A DNA stretch of 64,000 bases from Nonomuraea fuscirosea (lineage in GTDB: Bacteria > Actinomycetota > Actinomycetes > Streptosporangiales > Streptosporangiaceae), in contig NZ_PVNG01000026.1 of the NCBI RefSeq assembly GCF_003001935.1, positions 1 to 64,000 of the forward strand, in the 5' to 3' direction. The position numbers and the translations under genes are program-made. The stretch's first letter is position 1. Every line of letters begins with the position of its first letter. This document shows, one piece after another, positions 27,495 through 35,943 of the stretch. The notes below the pieces were generated by a model. The model saw nothing but the letters and a program-made list of their open reading frames with translations. It did not search any database and was not told where the DNA came from.

Positions 27495-27944
27495 GTGCTC
27501 CTCCGTACGGTCATCGCGGCCAGCCTGGTCGCCGCCGGGATCGCCGCCACCCCCTCCGCCGCGTACGCCGCCTCGGCCGCGTACAGCCCGGAAAGGGTCT
27601 GTGGCAAGGGCTTCCACCGGGTCAAGGACGGCCACCGGGCGATGCGGACCTCCAGAGGGGCCGTGTTCGGGCACGTGTACCTGATGTACAGCAAGCGCAG
27701 CGGCAAGAACTGCGTCGCCGCGATCAAGACGAGGTACACCGGCACCCGTACCCTCACCGGCGCCTCCATAGAAGTCAGGGGCGGCGGCCGGAGCGAGGAC
27801 CAGCAGAGGTACCGCTACTACGCCGAGACCGGGCACATCCAGGGCGCCTGGAAGTGCGTGCGCTACGCCGGCTGGACCCGCGATCCGCGTGGCCGCGTCG
27901 AGGCGTCGGGCGGGCGCGCGAACTGGGGCAACTGCCGGGGCTGA
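27495..27944 (+). CDS. secreted SapA-like (spore-associated protein A) protein
   Basis: The 149-residue protein has a Sec signal peptide (residues 1-25, AYA cleavage) and a compact Cys-containing domain. VCGKGFHRVKDG, GHVYLMYSKRSGKNCVAAIK and GAWKCVRYAGWTRDPRG resemble Streptomyces SapA, which is found on spores but has no known activity. GTG start with a GAAGGGA site. Only four Cys follow the signal, likely in two disulfides. Confidence 0.72.
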   Translation: MLLRTVIAASLVAAGIAATPSAAYAASAAYSPERVCGKGFHRVKDGHRAMRTSRGAVFGHVYLMYSKRSGKNCVAAIKTRYTGTRTLTGASIEVRGGGRSEDQQRYRYYAETGHIQGAWKCVRYAGWTRDPRGRVEASGGRANWGNCRG

Positions 27945-28045
27945 TCAGGGGTAGGGGTCTTGGGACGAACCTTTTTCGCCGGAGCCGTCACAACGGGACG
28001 CGCTGTCCTGTCCTAGCTGGCATCGACGAGAATACGGAGGTTCCC

Positions 28046-28489
28046 ATGAGTCAGAGGGTCGACGTCTCCAAGCACGTTCCCGAGATCTACCGCCACTTCT
28101 TCGCGGTGGAGAAGCTGCTGCACGACAGCGAGGTGCCCGCCGCCACCCTGGAGCTGGTCAAGCTGCGGGCCAGCCAGATCAACGGCTGCGCCTACTGCGT
28201 CGACATGCACAGCAAGGACATGAAGAAGGCCGGCGAGAGCGACGAGCGGCTGTGGATGGTGGCGGCGTGGCGGGAGGCCACGGTGTTCACCCCGGCCGAG
28301 CGCGCCGCGCTGGCGCTGACGGAGGAGGCGACCAGGATCGCCGACCGCGCCCTCGTGCCGGACGACGTCTGGCGCCGCGCGGCCGAGTTCTACAGCGAGG
28401 AGCAGCTCGCGGTGCTGGTCGTGGCCATCGCCATGATCAACACGTGGAACCGGATCAACGTGACCGCGCGGGTCTCGCCGCCGGTGTGA
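28046..28489 (+). CDS. carboxymuconolactone decarboxylase family (AhpD-like) protein
   Basis: The 147-residue all-helical protein has the AhpD redox motif NGCAYCVDMHSKD with Cys48 and Cys51 and a conserved His55. AhpD proteins reduce peroxiredoxin or quench peroxides; many actinobacterial members are uncharacterised. The ATG at 28046 follows a GGAGG site. An in-frame extension upstream overlaps the SapA-like gene and is not needed. Confidence 0.88.
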   Translation: MSQRVDVSKHVPEIYRHFFAVEKLLHDSEVPAATLELVKLRASQINGCAYCVDMHSKDMKKAGESDERLWMVAAWREATVFTPAERAALALTEEATRIADRALVPDDVWRRAAEFYSEEQLAVLVVAIAMINTWNRINVTARVSPPV

Positions 28490-28514
28490 ACCTCGCGGAG
28501 TCCGCAGAAATACA

Positions 28515-28543
28515 TTGAGTGGACGCCCGGGCCCGGTTAGGTT
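28515..28543 (+). promoter_or_regulatory. putative promoter for small ORFs
   Basis: TTGAGT (28515-28520) and TAGGTT (28538-28543) are separated by 17 bp, an ideal spacing for the main sigma factor. Transcription would start near 28550, almost exactly at the ATG at 28551 and at the base of the hairpin 28549-28577. Confidence 0.5.
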
Positions 28544-28548
28544 GACGC

Positions 28549-28577
28549 GCATGGCGGGTGCCGACCGCCCGCCATGC
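28549..28577 (+). promoter_or_regulatory. hairpin at the predicted 5' end of the small-ORF transcript
   Basis: GCATGGCGGG pairs with CCCGCCATGC across a 9-nt loop, a perfect 10-bp stem. If transcription starts near 28550 this structure would form the very 5' end of the mRNA and could control stability or translation of the small ORF at 28630. Confidence 0.5.
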
Positions 28578-28629
28578 CGTCGCCCGGACGGCGCGCCGAG
28601 AATGGCGCGGCGCGGAAGGGGGAATCCAC

Positions 28630-28731
28630 ATGAAACGCGTCAGAATCAGGAAGTCGGCCGCGAGACGGCGGCATCGGCTGACGGTCGAGCTGGATCTGCG
28701 TTCGCCGTCGGGCCGCAGACTTCCCTACTGA
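28630..28731 (+). CDS. small basic ORF, 33 residues
   Basis: The ATG at 28630 follows a GGAAGGGGGA ribosome site with good spacing. The peptide (MKRVRIRKSAARRRHR...) is strongly Arg/Lys-rich at its N-terminus and ends RRLPY. No family is recognised. It lies between the AhpD-like gene and another small ORF on the same strand, behind a good promoter. Evidence for translation is only the ribosome site and position. Confidence 0.4.
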   Translation: MKRVRIRKSAARRRHRLTVELDLRSPSGRRLPY

Positions 28732-28759
28732 GGTGCTCCTTACACCGAACTTACGGGGG

Positions 28760-28771
28760 TATCTGTAGATA
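28760..28771 (+). promoter_or_regulatory. palindrome between the two small ORFs
   Basis: TATCTGTAGATA forms a perfect inverted repeat (TATCT/AGATA) 33 bp before the 59-residue ORF, in an AT-rich stretch that could hold a second promoter. It may be an operator. Confidence 0.3.
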
Positions 28772-28804
28772 ACATAGGTAACAAGAACATCACGGGGGCG
28801 CACG

Positions 28805-28984
28805 ATGAAGAGGCTTGTGGCAGTGCCGCCACACATCGCCAGGCACAAGATCCGCGACATCCGCTCAGTGGATCGCCGCAAGCAACCCGCCGAGCCGGCG
28901 ACGACCGAGCCGGTGGTCGATCTGCGCGCCTACGCGGGCAGGAACGTCATCCGCTTCCCCGGCGGCCCCACTCCGGCCGCCTGA
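28805..28984 (+). CDS. small ORF, 59 residues
   Basis: The ATG at 28805 has a GGGGG site 5-6 nt upstream. The peptide starts MKRLVAVPPHIARHKIRDIR and ends FPGGPTPAA, with a basic N-terminal half and a small-residue C-terminal half (VVDLRAYAGRNVIRFPGG). It has no signal peptide and no recognised domain. Like the preceding 33-residue ORF it begins MKR. It converges on the split-barrel gene at 28999 with a 14-bp gap. Confidence 0.45.
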   Translation: MKRLVAVPPHIARHKIRDIRSVDRRKQPAEPATTEPVVDLRAYAGRNVIRFPGGPTPAA

Positions 28985-28998
28985 GGTAGCAGGCGGGG

Positions 28999-29619
28999 TT
29001 AGCGGTACAGGCGCTTGCCGTACGCCTCGCCGTAGTAGGTTTCGAGCTCTTCGAGGCTCTCTTCCACCTTCTGCACTTCCTTGATCAGCTTGGCCTGGGA
29101 CGGCAGCGTGTCGGTGGTCCAGCTGTCCGGCTTCCACAGGGACGAGCGCAGGAACGCCTTGGCGCAGTGGAAGAAGATCTGCTCGATCTCGACCACGAGC
29201 GCCAGGTGCGGCCGGTGCCCCTTGACGATCATCTCGTCGAAGAACGGCGCCTCGCGCACGAGCCGGGCCCGGCCGTTGACGCGCAGCGTCTCGTTGCGGC
29301 CGGGGATCAGGAAGATCAGCCCGACGTGCGGGTTCTTCAGCACGTTGACGAATCCGTCCGCCCTGCGGTTGCCGGGACGGTCCGGGATCGCGATCGTGGT
29401 GTCGTCGATGACGTGCACGAACCCGGCCGGGTCACCCTTGGGCGAGACGTCGCAGGAGCCGTCGGAGCCGGACGTGGCGATGAGGCAGAACGGCGAGGCC
29501 GCCAGCCACTCCCGGTCGCGCTCGTGCAGGCGGGGCCGATCCTTGGTCGCGGCCCTCGGCATGACCTCGCCGAGCAGCTCGCGCAGCTCGGCCTCCGACT
29601 CGATCTCTGCCCAGCTCAT
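28999..29619 (-). CDS. pyridoxamine 5'-phosphate oxidase family protein (MSMEG_1061 type)
   Basis: The 206-residue protein has the split-barrel features of the FMN-dependent PPOX subgroup: CLIATSGSDGSCDVSPKGDPAGFV, IAIPDRPGNRRADGFVNVLKNPHVGLIFLIPG and FLRSSLWKPDSW. Members bind FMN and reduce small organic substrates. A GGAGA site precedes the ATG at 29619. It is transcribed in the same direction as, and 25 bp behind, the HxlR regulator gene. Confidence 0.88.
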   Translation of the reverse strand: MSWAEIESEAELRELLGEVMPRAATKDRPRLHERDREWLAASPFCLIATSGSDGSCDVSPKGDPAGFVHVIDDTTIAIPDRPGNRRADGFVNVLKNPHVGLIFLIPGRNETLRVNGRARLVREAPFFDEMIVKGHRPHLALVVEIEQIFFHCAKAFLRSSLWKPDSWTTDTLPSQAKLIKEVQKVEESLEELETYYGEAYGKRLYR

Positions 29620-29644
29620 GCGATCTCCATTCGGGGTGTTTCAC

Positions 29645-30181
29645 CTATCTTGTCAGGATCGGAGCGAGCAGCCGATGGGGTTTTCGCAGGGCGAGACTCA
29701 CCTGGTCCCGACGCATGTCGTCGCACAGCCCGGGGCCGGGACGCACCTCGACCTCCTCGATCGGCACGCTCCTGCGGCAGGTGGCGCAGAACGACACGGC
29801 GTCGAGCCTGGTGTCGCAGGTCGCGTGGTGGAACAGCCGGCGCGGGCCGTTCCCGGCGAGGTGGCGTTCGCCCCACTGGCCCAGTGACAGCACGGGGATC
29901 CAGAGCTCGCGGCCGACCGGCGTCAGGACGTATTCGTCGCGCGGGGGCGCGTCCTGGTAGCGGCGTCGTTCGAGCAGGCCGGCCGCGACGAGCGCCGACA
30001 GCCGCTGGGACAGGACGGCCTTGGGGATGTCGAGGTGGGCCTGGAAGTCGGCGAAGCGGCGCACGCCGTACATGGCGTCGCGGATCACCAGCAGCGTCCA
30101 CCGCTCGCCGATCACTTCCAGGGCACTGGCCAGTGAGCAGTCCTGGCCGTCGTAGTTCTTGCCGAGCGCCATGGACCCCAT
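29645..30181 (-). CDS. HxlR family winged-helix regulator
   Basis: The protein of 178 residues (175 if it starts at the second ATG, 30172) has the HxlR core: CSLASALEVIGERWTLLVIRDAMYG, RFADFQAHLDIPKAVLSQRLSALVAAGLLERR and YVLTPVGRELW. The Cys in CSLA is the redox or electrophile-sensing position in some relatives. A C-terminal extension has a four-Cys cluster (CDTRLDAVSFCATC, CDDM). It probably controls itself, the PPOX gene downstream and the divergent MFS gene. Confidence 0.9.
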   Translation of the reverse strand: MGSMALGKNYDGQDCSLASALEVIGERWTLLVIRDAMYGVRRFADFQAHLDIPKAVLSQRLSALVAAGLLERRRYQDAPPRDEYVLTPVGRELWIPVLSLGQWGERHLAGNGPRRLFHHATCDTRLDAVSFCATCRRSVPIEEVEVRPGPGLCDDMRRDQVSLALRKPHRLLAPILTR

Positions 30182-30185
30182 GCTA

Positions 30186-30200
30186 GTTCATTCATTGAAC
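30186..30200. promoter_or_regulatory. putative HxlR operator in the hxlR/MFS divergent promoter
   Basis: GTTCA-N5-TGAAC lies 5 bp upstream of the HxlR gene and 18 bp upstream of the MFS start, so one bound regulator could control both directions. A further half-site (AGTTCAATGA) overlaps the MFS start codon region. Confidence 0.5.
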
Positions 30201-30218
30201 CGTGGTAGCGTGCGCGGC

Positions 30219-31568
30219 ATGAGTTCAATGACCGAACCGACGACGGCGCCCGCGCGCACGCTCGCCGTGGCCTCGTCGGCGCCGCTGCTGGTGCTGACCT
30301 GTTTCACGCTGCCGATGGTGACGCTGCCGCAGATCTCCCGCTCGCTCGGCGCCGGTCCGACGGGTCCCGTGTGGATCCTGGGCTCGATCGCGCTCGGGCT
30401 CTCCTCGCTGCTGCTGGTCGCCGGCGGTCTGGCCGACGACTACGGGCGCAGGCGGGTGCTGGTGGCGGGCACGGGCGTACTGGCCGCCGCGAGCGTGGCG
30501 GCGGCGTTGAGCGCGAACGTCGCCGTGTTCGTGGCGGCCAGGCTGGTGCAGGGCGGGGCGAGCGCGGCGATGCTGGCCGCCAGCCTCGGGATCGTGGGGC
30601 ACGCCTATCCGGCGGGGCCCGAGCGGGTGCGGGCCACCGGGCGGTACGGGGCCATGATCGGGCTGGGCACGCTGGCCGGGCCGCTGGTGGCGGGGCTGGG
30701 GGCCTCCGTGGTGAGCTGGCGGGCGACGTACTGGCTGATGGGGTTGTGCGCGCTGCTGCTGGCGCTCGCCTCGGCGCGGGTTTTGGAGGAGTCGGGCTCG
30801 GCGGCGCCGCGCCGGTTCGACCTGCCGGGAGTGGTGCTGCTCAGCCTGGGCGTGGCGGCGCTGGTCGCGGGGGTGACCGAGGGGCGGACGGGGTGGTCGC
30901 GGCCGGTCGTGCTGGGGGCGTTCGTCCTGGCCGCGGTGCTGATCGCGGCCTTCGTGGCGGTGGAACGGCGGCGGCCGGAGCCGCTGCTCGACCTGCGGCT
31001 GTTCGGGCGGCCGGAGTTCCTGGTGGCGACCGGGGGCGCGCTGGTCGTGGGGGCGGCCGTGGTCGGGCTGCTCGGCTACCTGCCGACCGTGCTGGAGGCG
31101 GCCCACGGGCTGACGCCGCTGGAGACGGGGCTGCTGCTGGGTGTCTGGGCGGCGGTGTCGTTCGTGTCGTCGCTGCTGACCCGGCACGTACGGCTGGGCA
31201 CGGCCACGCGGCTGGCCCTCGGGCTCGGGCTCAGCGCGGCCGGGTTCACCGGGCTGGTGGCGACCGGCGCGTCACTGTCACTGCCGCCGGTCGTCGCCGG
31301 GCTGGTGGTGAGCGGCGTGGGGTCGGGGCTGATCAACTCCTCGATCACGCATCTGGCCATCGAGAGCGTGCCCGCGCACCGGGTCTCCATGGGGTCGGGA
31401 GCGAACAACACCGCCCGGTATGTCGGCTCCTCTCTGGGTGCGGCCGGGGTGGCGGCGGTCGTCGGGGGCTTCGGGCTGGCGCAGGGCACGGCCATCGCGG
31501 TCGCGGCCTGCGCGACGCTCACAGCCGTAGCGGCCCTCGCCGCCCTGCTCGTCCGTTCCCAGGGCTAG
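30219..31568 (+). CDS. MFS transporter, DHA2-like
   Basis: The 449-residue membrane protein has a motif-A loop GGLADDYGRRRVLV and multiple (12-14) membrane helices, with GLGTLAGPLVAGLGASVVSWRATYW in the motif-C region. It is likely a drug or metabolite exporter. Control by the divergent HxlR regulator is inferred from the shared palindrome. It converges on the PrsW-like gene with 5 bp between stops. Confidence 0.85.
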   Translation: MSSMTEPTTAPARTLAVASSAPLLVLTCFTLPMVTLPQISRSLGAGPTGPVWILGSIALGLSSLLLVAGGLADDYGRRRVLVAGTGVLAAASVAAALSANVAVFVAARLVQGGASAAMLAASLGIVGHAYPAGPERVRATGRYGAMIGLGTLAGPLVAGLGASVVSWRATYWLMGLCALLLALASARVLEESGSAAPRRFDLPGVVLLSLGVAALVAGVTEGRTGWSRPVVLGAFVLAAVLIAAFVAVERRRPEPLLDLRLFGRPEFLVATGGALVVGAAVVGLLGYLPTVLEAAHGLTPLETGLLLGVWAAVSFVSSLLTRHVRLGTATRLALGLGLSAAGFTGLVATGASLSLPPVVAGLVVSGVGSGLINSSITHLAIESVPAHRVSMGSGANNTARYVGSSLGAAGVAAVVGGFGLAQGTAIAVAACATLTAVAALAALLVRSQG

Positions 31569-31573
31569 GACTT

Positions 31574-32659
31574 TCACCAGCGGCGGGACTGGGCCATCGC
31601 GCCGAGGAGGGCGTCGCGTTCCAGCGCGAACCTGCGCGCATCCATCCCCTGGCGCTCGGCCCGCAGGTGCAGCAGGGTCAGCTCGGTCGCCGCCTGCTGG
31701 TAGTCGCCCATCGCCCGGCCGAGCCCCGCTCCCCTGGCCCACTTGCGGGCCGCCTTGCGCGCGGGCAGCGTGGTCAGCATCCGGACGTCGGCGTCGGTGA
31801 CCAGCCCGGTCTGCTGGTAGGCGGGCAGGTAGTAGGCCATCCTGGCGACGAGGTGCCGGCGTTCGACGACGGTCACCACGATGAGCAGCACCAGCGCCGC
31901 CATGATCACCAGGTAGGCGCCACCCAGCCAGGACAGCGAGTTGGTGGTGGCGGCGCCGTTCCACAGCCCGTGCAGGAAGACCGCGCCGCAGTAGCCGAGC
32001 GGGATCGCGGCGTACCTGAACGCCGTGCGCCGGGTCAGCGCGTACGCGACGCCGAGCCCGATCATGGAGGTGTAGATCGGATGGCCGAGCGGGTCGATCA
32101 GCCCGCGCAGCACGAAGAGCTGGACCGCGCCGCTCGCGCCGTCCTCCCCGAACGCGAGCAGGTAGTAGCCCACGTTCTCCACGGCCGCGAAGCCGAGGCC
32201 GGCCATGGAGGCGTAGACGATGCCGTCGGTCAGGCCGTCGATCTCGATCCGGCGGCGGAGCAGGAGCAGCAGGGCCGAGCCCTTCAGCGCCTCCTCGATC
32301 ACCGGCGCCAGCACGACGGTGCCGATGTTCTCGACCGCGGACGACGCGTAGCCGGCCCGCAGGAACAACTGCTGGCCGGCCAGCGTCAGCGCGATCCCCG
32401 CCACGATGGCCACCCCCGCGCCCCACGCGAAGGCGAAGGCGAGGTTGAGCTTCGGCTCGGGTTCGAGCCGGTCGAGCGAGAGCACGGCCGCGAGCAGCAC
32501 CGGCAGGGGCGCCACGGCCAGCAACGCGGACAGGCCGAACCCGACGGGACCCCCGGCGAGCAGCATGACGGCCAGCACGATCAGGGCGAGGAGACCGGAG
32601 ACGACCAGTCCGATCAGCAAGGCTTTACTGGGACGCTGGACGAGCAACGGAGCAGTCAT
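31574..32659 (-). CDS. PrsW family intramembrane metalloprotease
   Basis: The 361-residue protein has about eight membrane helices and the PrsW catalytic motifs: VIEEALKG (EExxK), FAAVENVGYY (conserved Glu) and VFLHGLWNG (His). PrsW cleaves anti-sigma factor RsiW in Bacillus; actinobacterial homologues are uncharacterised. The C-terminal 100 residues are a cytoplasmic helical extension. No sigma/anti-sigma pair is adjacent. The start at 32659 is chosen because the first membrane helix follows it. Confidence 0.87.
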   Translation of the reverse strand: MTAPLLVQRPSKALLIGLVVSGLLALIVLAVMLLAGGPVGFGLSALLAVAPLPVLLAAVLSLDRLEPEPKLNLAFAFAWGAGVAIVAGIALTLAGQQLFLRAGYASSAVENIGTVVLAPVIEEALKGSALLLLLRRRIEIDGLTDGIVYASMAGLGFAAVENVGYYLLAFGEDGASGAVQLFVLRGLIDPLGHPIYTSMIGLGVAYALTRRTAFRYAAIPLGYCGAVFLHGLWNGAATTNSLSWLGGAYLVIMAALVLLIVVTVVERRHLVARMAYYLPAYQQTGLVTDADVRMLTTLPARKAARKWARGAGLGRAMGDYQQAATELTLLHLRAERQGMDARRFALERDALLGAMAQSRRW

Positions 32660-32718
32660 GGTGGTGCCTCTTTTCCCCTCGGCTCCGCCCACTATGCGTG
32701 CCGCGCATCTACAGCCGC

Positions 32719-33930
32719 TTAACGATCGCTTGATTCGCGGTAGTACGGGTCCGCCACCACGGGCTCACCCTCGGTGTAGGCGTACACCTCCCGGCCGGAG
32801 ACGAACACCTTCAGCGCCCGGCTCATGACGTCCAGCGGATCGCCGGACCAGATGACCACGTCACCGTCGAGCCCCGGCCGCAGCGCGCCGACCCGGTCGT
32901 CCAGGCCCATGATCCGGGCCGGGTTCACGGTGATCGAGCGCAGCGCCTCGTCGCGGTCGAGCCCCTCCTTGACCGCGAGCGTGGCCTGGTGGACGAGGAA
33001 GTGGATGGGCACCACGGGATGGTCGGTGGTGATCGCCAGCTCGACCCCGGCGCGCGCCAGGATGCCCGGGTTGCGCAGGCTGCGCTGCCGCAGCTCGACC
33101 TTCGACCGGCTGGTGAACAGCGGGCCGATGATCACCGGAACGTTCCGCTCGGCCAGCGTGTCGGCCAGCAGGTGCCCCTCCGTGCCGTGGTTGATCACCA
33201 GGCGGTAGCCGAACTCGCCGGCCAGCCTGAGCGCGGTGGCGATGTCGTCGGCGCGGTGGGTGTGCTGGCACCACGGCAGCTCGCCGTCCAGCACGCGGAC
33301 CAGGACCTCCAGCGTGCCGTCACGGTCGAACGGCTTGCCCTCGGCCTCGGCGGCCGACCTCTTCGCCTTGTAGTCCTGCGCCTTCATGAACGCGTCGCGG
33401 ATCACGGCGGCCACGCCCTGGCGGGTGGAGGGCAGCTTCTTCTGGTCGCCGTACACGCGCTTGGGGTTCTCGCCGAGCGCGCTCTTGACGCTCACCGGCT
33501 CGCGCAGCAGCATCTCGTCCACGGACCTGCCCCAGCACTTGATCGCGACCGTCTGGCCGCCGATCGGGTTGCCGGAGCCCGGCTTGATCACGGCGGTCGT
33601 CACGCCGCCCGAGAGCGCGTCGCCGAAGGCGAGGTCGGCCGGGTTGATGGCGTCCAGCGCGCGCAGGCGGGCGCCGTTGGGGTCGGTCATCTCGTTGGTG
33701 TCCTGGCCGGCCCAGCCCTCGGCCTCCTCGTAGACGCCGAGGTGGCCGTGGGCCTCGACGAAGCCGGGCAGCACCCAGCCGCCCGCGGCGTCGACGACCG
33801 TGGTTCCCTCGGGGACGGCCACGTCCCGGCCGACCGCGGTGATCTTCCCGTCCTGGATGAGGACGGTTCCACCGTCGATGGGGTCGCCGTCGACGGGTAC
33901 GACATATCCGCTGGTAATAGCAAGATTCAT
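32719..33930 (-). CDS. amidohydrolase family protein (imidazolonepropionase-like)
   Basis: The 403-residue protein starts MNLAITSGYVVPVDGDPIDGG and has the metal-dependent amidohydrolase pattern: VEAHGHLGV (HxH), CQHTHRADD, VINHGTEGH and TTDHPVVP (metal Asp region). It should hydrolyse a C-N bond in a cytoplasmic substrate; the substrate is unknown. Length and N-/C-terminal beta sandwich (GQ-VVIWSGDPLDV) are typical. The stop is 59 bp before the PrsW-like gene start. Confidence 0.85.
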   Translation of the reverse strand: MNLAITSGYVVPVDGDPIDGGTVLIQDGKITAVGRDVAVPEGTTVVDAAGGWVLPGFVEAHGHLGVYEEAEGWAGQDTNEMTDPNGARLRALDAINPADLAFGDALSGGVTTAVIKPGSGNPIGGQTVAIKCWGRSVDEMLLREPVSVKSALGENPKRVYGDQKKLPSTRQGVAAVIRDAFMKAQDYKAKRSAAEAEGKPFDRDGTLEVLVRVLDGELPWCQHTHRADDIATALRLAGEFGYRLVINHGTEGHLLADTLAERNVPVIIGPLFTSRSKVELRQRSLRNPGILARAGVELAITTDHPVVPIHFLVHQATLAVKEGLDRDEALRSITVNPARIMGLDDRVGALRPGLDGDVVIWSGDPLDVMSRALKVFVSGREVYAYTEGEPVVADPYYRESSDR

Positions 33931-33967
33931 GACTCGTAACCTATCGGGGAGCGGGTAGCGGCCTACC

Positions 33968-34366
33968 ATGACCTCACATCTGTACCGCCGATGGCTGCTC
34001 GAACTCTGGAACGGCGACTTCGGCCTGGCCCGCGAACTGGTCACCCCGTCCTTCGCCGGTCACTGGCCCGGCATGGAGGTGTCCGGGCCGGAAGGGCTGA
34101 TCGAGGCGCTGGAGCAGGCGCACGCGCCGTTCGCCGACGTCAAGGTCGGCCTGGACGTGGGACCGATCGAGGACGGCGACCTGGTGTCGGCGCGGTGGAC
34201 CTTCGCGGGGACGTACCGGGGCGGGCTGCCCGGGGCGACGGCGGCGGAGGGGACCAGGATCGCGTTCAGCGGTCACGACATCCTGCGGGCCGAGGACGGC
34301 AGGTTCGCCGAGTACTGGGTGATCTCGGATGCCCAGACCTTCATGCGACAGCTCGGTATAGGTTGA
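33968..34366 (+). CDS. SnoaL-like / NTF2-fold protein
   Basis: The 132-residue protein shows the SnoaL-like polyketide-cyclase pattern: WLLELWNGDFGLARELVTPSFAGH, an internal helix EGLIEALEQAHAPFADVKV and RIAFSGHDILRAEDGRFAEYW. The fold serves ester cyclases, isomerases and binding proteins, so function is open. It begins 37 bp from the divergent amidohydrolase gene. Confidence 0.8.
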   Translation: MTSHLYRRWLLELWNGDFGLARELVTPSFAGHWPGMEVSGPEGLIEALEQAHAPFADVKVGLDVGPIEDGDLVSARWTFAGTYRGGLPGATAAEGTRIAFSGHDILRAEDGRFAEYWVISDAQTFMRQLGIG

Positions 34367-34398
34367 TATTTCCTGATTTCTGAGCACGAGGGTGGTGC

Positions 34399-34929
34399 AT
34401 GTCCTCCGAGATCCACGGCCCCGGCGCGGGCCCGGCCTCACGACCGCTGGGGGACGGGGAGCTGACGGGCCTGCTGGCCAAGCAGCAGTTCGGCGCGCTG
34501 TCCACCAACAAGGGCGGCGGGGACCCGCAGCTGTCCACCGTGCTCTACACCTGGGACCCCGAGCAGCGCGTCGTGCGGATCTCCTCCATGGCCGACCGGC
34601 TCAAAGTCCGCCAGTTGCACGAGGACCCGCGCTGCGCGCTCTACGTGGCCAGCGACGACTTCTGGTCGTACGCCGTGGCGGAGGGCCTGGCGGAGCTGTC
34701 GCCGGTGACCGCCGAACCGGGTGACGAGGTGGGCCTCGAACTGCTGTCCATGCGGCCGTCGTTCGCCGCGCCCGCCGACGCGCAGGCGTTCCTGCGGCAG
34801 ATGGTGGCGGACCGGCGGCTGGTGATCAGGCTCCGAGTCTCGAACCTGTACGGCACCGCTCTGTCCGGCCTGCCCGATCAGCCCGGCCTGCCCGACCTTC
34901 CTGGCCTGTCGGGCTTGTCCGGCGGGTGA
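34399..34929 (+). CDS. pyridoxamine 5'-phosphate oxidase family protein (F420/FMN split-barrel)
   Basis: The 176-residue protein has the split-barrel pattern FGALSTNKGGGDPQLSTVLYTW, VRISSMADRLKVRQLHEDPRCALYV and FWSYAVAEGLAELS, typical of F420- or FMN-binding PPOX proteins of actinobacteria. The last 20 residues are a Leu/Pro/Gly repeat (GLPDQPGLPDLPGLSGLSGG), an apparent low-complexity extension. GAGGGTGG ribosome site. Confidence 0.83.
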   Translation: MSSEIHGPGAGPASRPLGDGELTGLLAKQQFGALSTNKGGGDPQLSTVLYTWDPEQRVVRISSMADRLKVRQLHEDPRCALYVASDDFWSYAVAEGLAELSPVTAEPGDEVGLELLSMRPSFAAPADAQAFLRQMVADRRLVIRLRVSNLYGTALSGLPDQPGLPDLPGLSGLSGG

Positions 34930-35103
34930 GGCCGCGGCGGGCGCCGTCGTCCGCCTGATCACCGGCTTTCCGCCTCGGCCCGGCGGCGCCGCCGCGTGTC
35001 GAATGCTCACCCGCACGGCATCCCAGGGCTACTCTTCTCTCAACTTCACGTCACGAGACGTTGTCATCGTCGAGTCGTTGTCTCTCCCCAGTTGAGGAGA
35101 CCC

Positions 35104-35943
35104 ATGTTCAGGCGACTCGCCGTCACCGTCTCGACCTGCCTCGCCCTGCTGACCACCGCCACCGCCCTGCCCGCCCAGGCGGACACCACCACGGGCGCTC
35201 CCGTCGTCGTGGCCCACCGCGGCGCCTCGGCCTACGCCCCCGAGAACACCATCGCCGCCTTCGAGCTGGCCGCCGAGATGGGCGCCGACATGTTCGAGCT
35301 CGACGTCCAGGAGACCAAGGACCACGAGCTGGTCCTGATGCACGACACGACCCTGACCAGGACGACCGACGCGGAACAGGTCTTCCCCGGCTCCTCCCCC
35401 TGGAACGTCGGCGACCTCACCCTCGCCCAGATCCGCCGCCTGGACGCCGGTTCGTGGCGGTCCGGCGAGTACGACGGCGAGCGCGTCCCCACCCTCGCCG
35501 AGGCCCTGCGCGTGATGAGCGGCTCCGGGCTGGGGCTGCTGCTCGAAGTCAAGTCACCCGAGCTCTACCCCGGCATCGAGGCCCGCATCGCCGACGAACT
35601 GCGGCGTTCCCCCTGGTGGCTGGAGCCGGGCCGGCTGGTGGTGCAGTCGTTCGACTGGGACGCGATGCGCACCTTCGCCCGGCTGCTGCCCGAGGCGCCG
35701 ATCGGGCTGCTCGGCACGCCGTCCGCCGGGCAACTGCCCGCCCTGGCGACGTTCGCCGACCACATCCACCCGCCGTACGCCACACTCACGGCCGCGTACG
35801 TGCGCCGCGTCCACTCCCTCGGCATGACCGTCCTCACCTGGACCGTCGACAGCCCCGCGGCCATGCGCCTCATGCTCTCCCACGGGGTGGACGGCATCAT
35901 CACCAACAAGCCGGACGTCCTCTACGACCTGATCAGCGCCTGA
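35104..35943 (+). CDS. secreted glycerophosphodiester phosphodiesterase
   Basis: The 279-residue protein has a signal peptide (residues 1-23, AQA cleavage) and the GDPD barrel: VVAHRGASAYAPENT (catalytic His), FELDVQETKD, LMHDTTLTRTTD (second His), LLLEVKSP, and GVDGIITNKPD near the end. It hydrolyses glycerophosphodiesters from lipids to glycerol-3-phosphate outside the membrane. GAGGAG site before the ATG. Its 3' end overlaps the convergent membrane gene by 22 bp. Confidence 0.92.
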   Translation: MFRRLAVTVSTCLALLTTATALPAQADTTTGAPVVVAHRGASAYAPENTIAAFELAAEMGADMFELDVQETKDHELVLMHDTTLTRTTDAEQVFPGSSPWNVGDLTLAQIRRLDAGSWRSGEYDGERVPTLAEALRVMSGSGLGLLLEVKSPELYPGIEARIADELRRSPWWLEPGRLVVQSFDWDAMRTFARLLPEAPIGLLGTPSAGQLPALATFADHIHPPYATLTAAYVRRVHSLGMTVLTWTVDSPAAMRLMLSHGVDGIITNKPDVLYDLISA

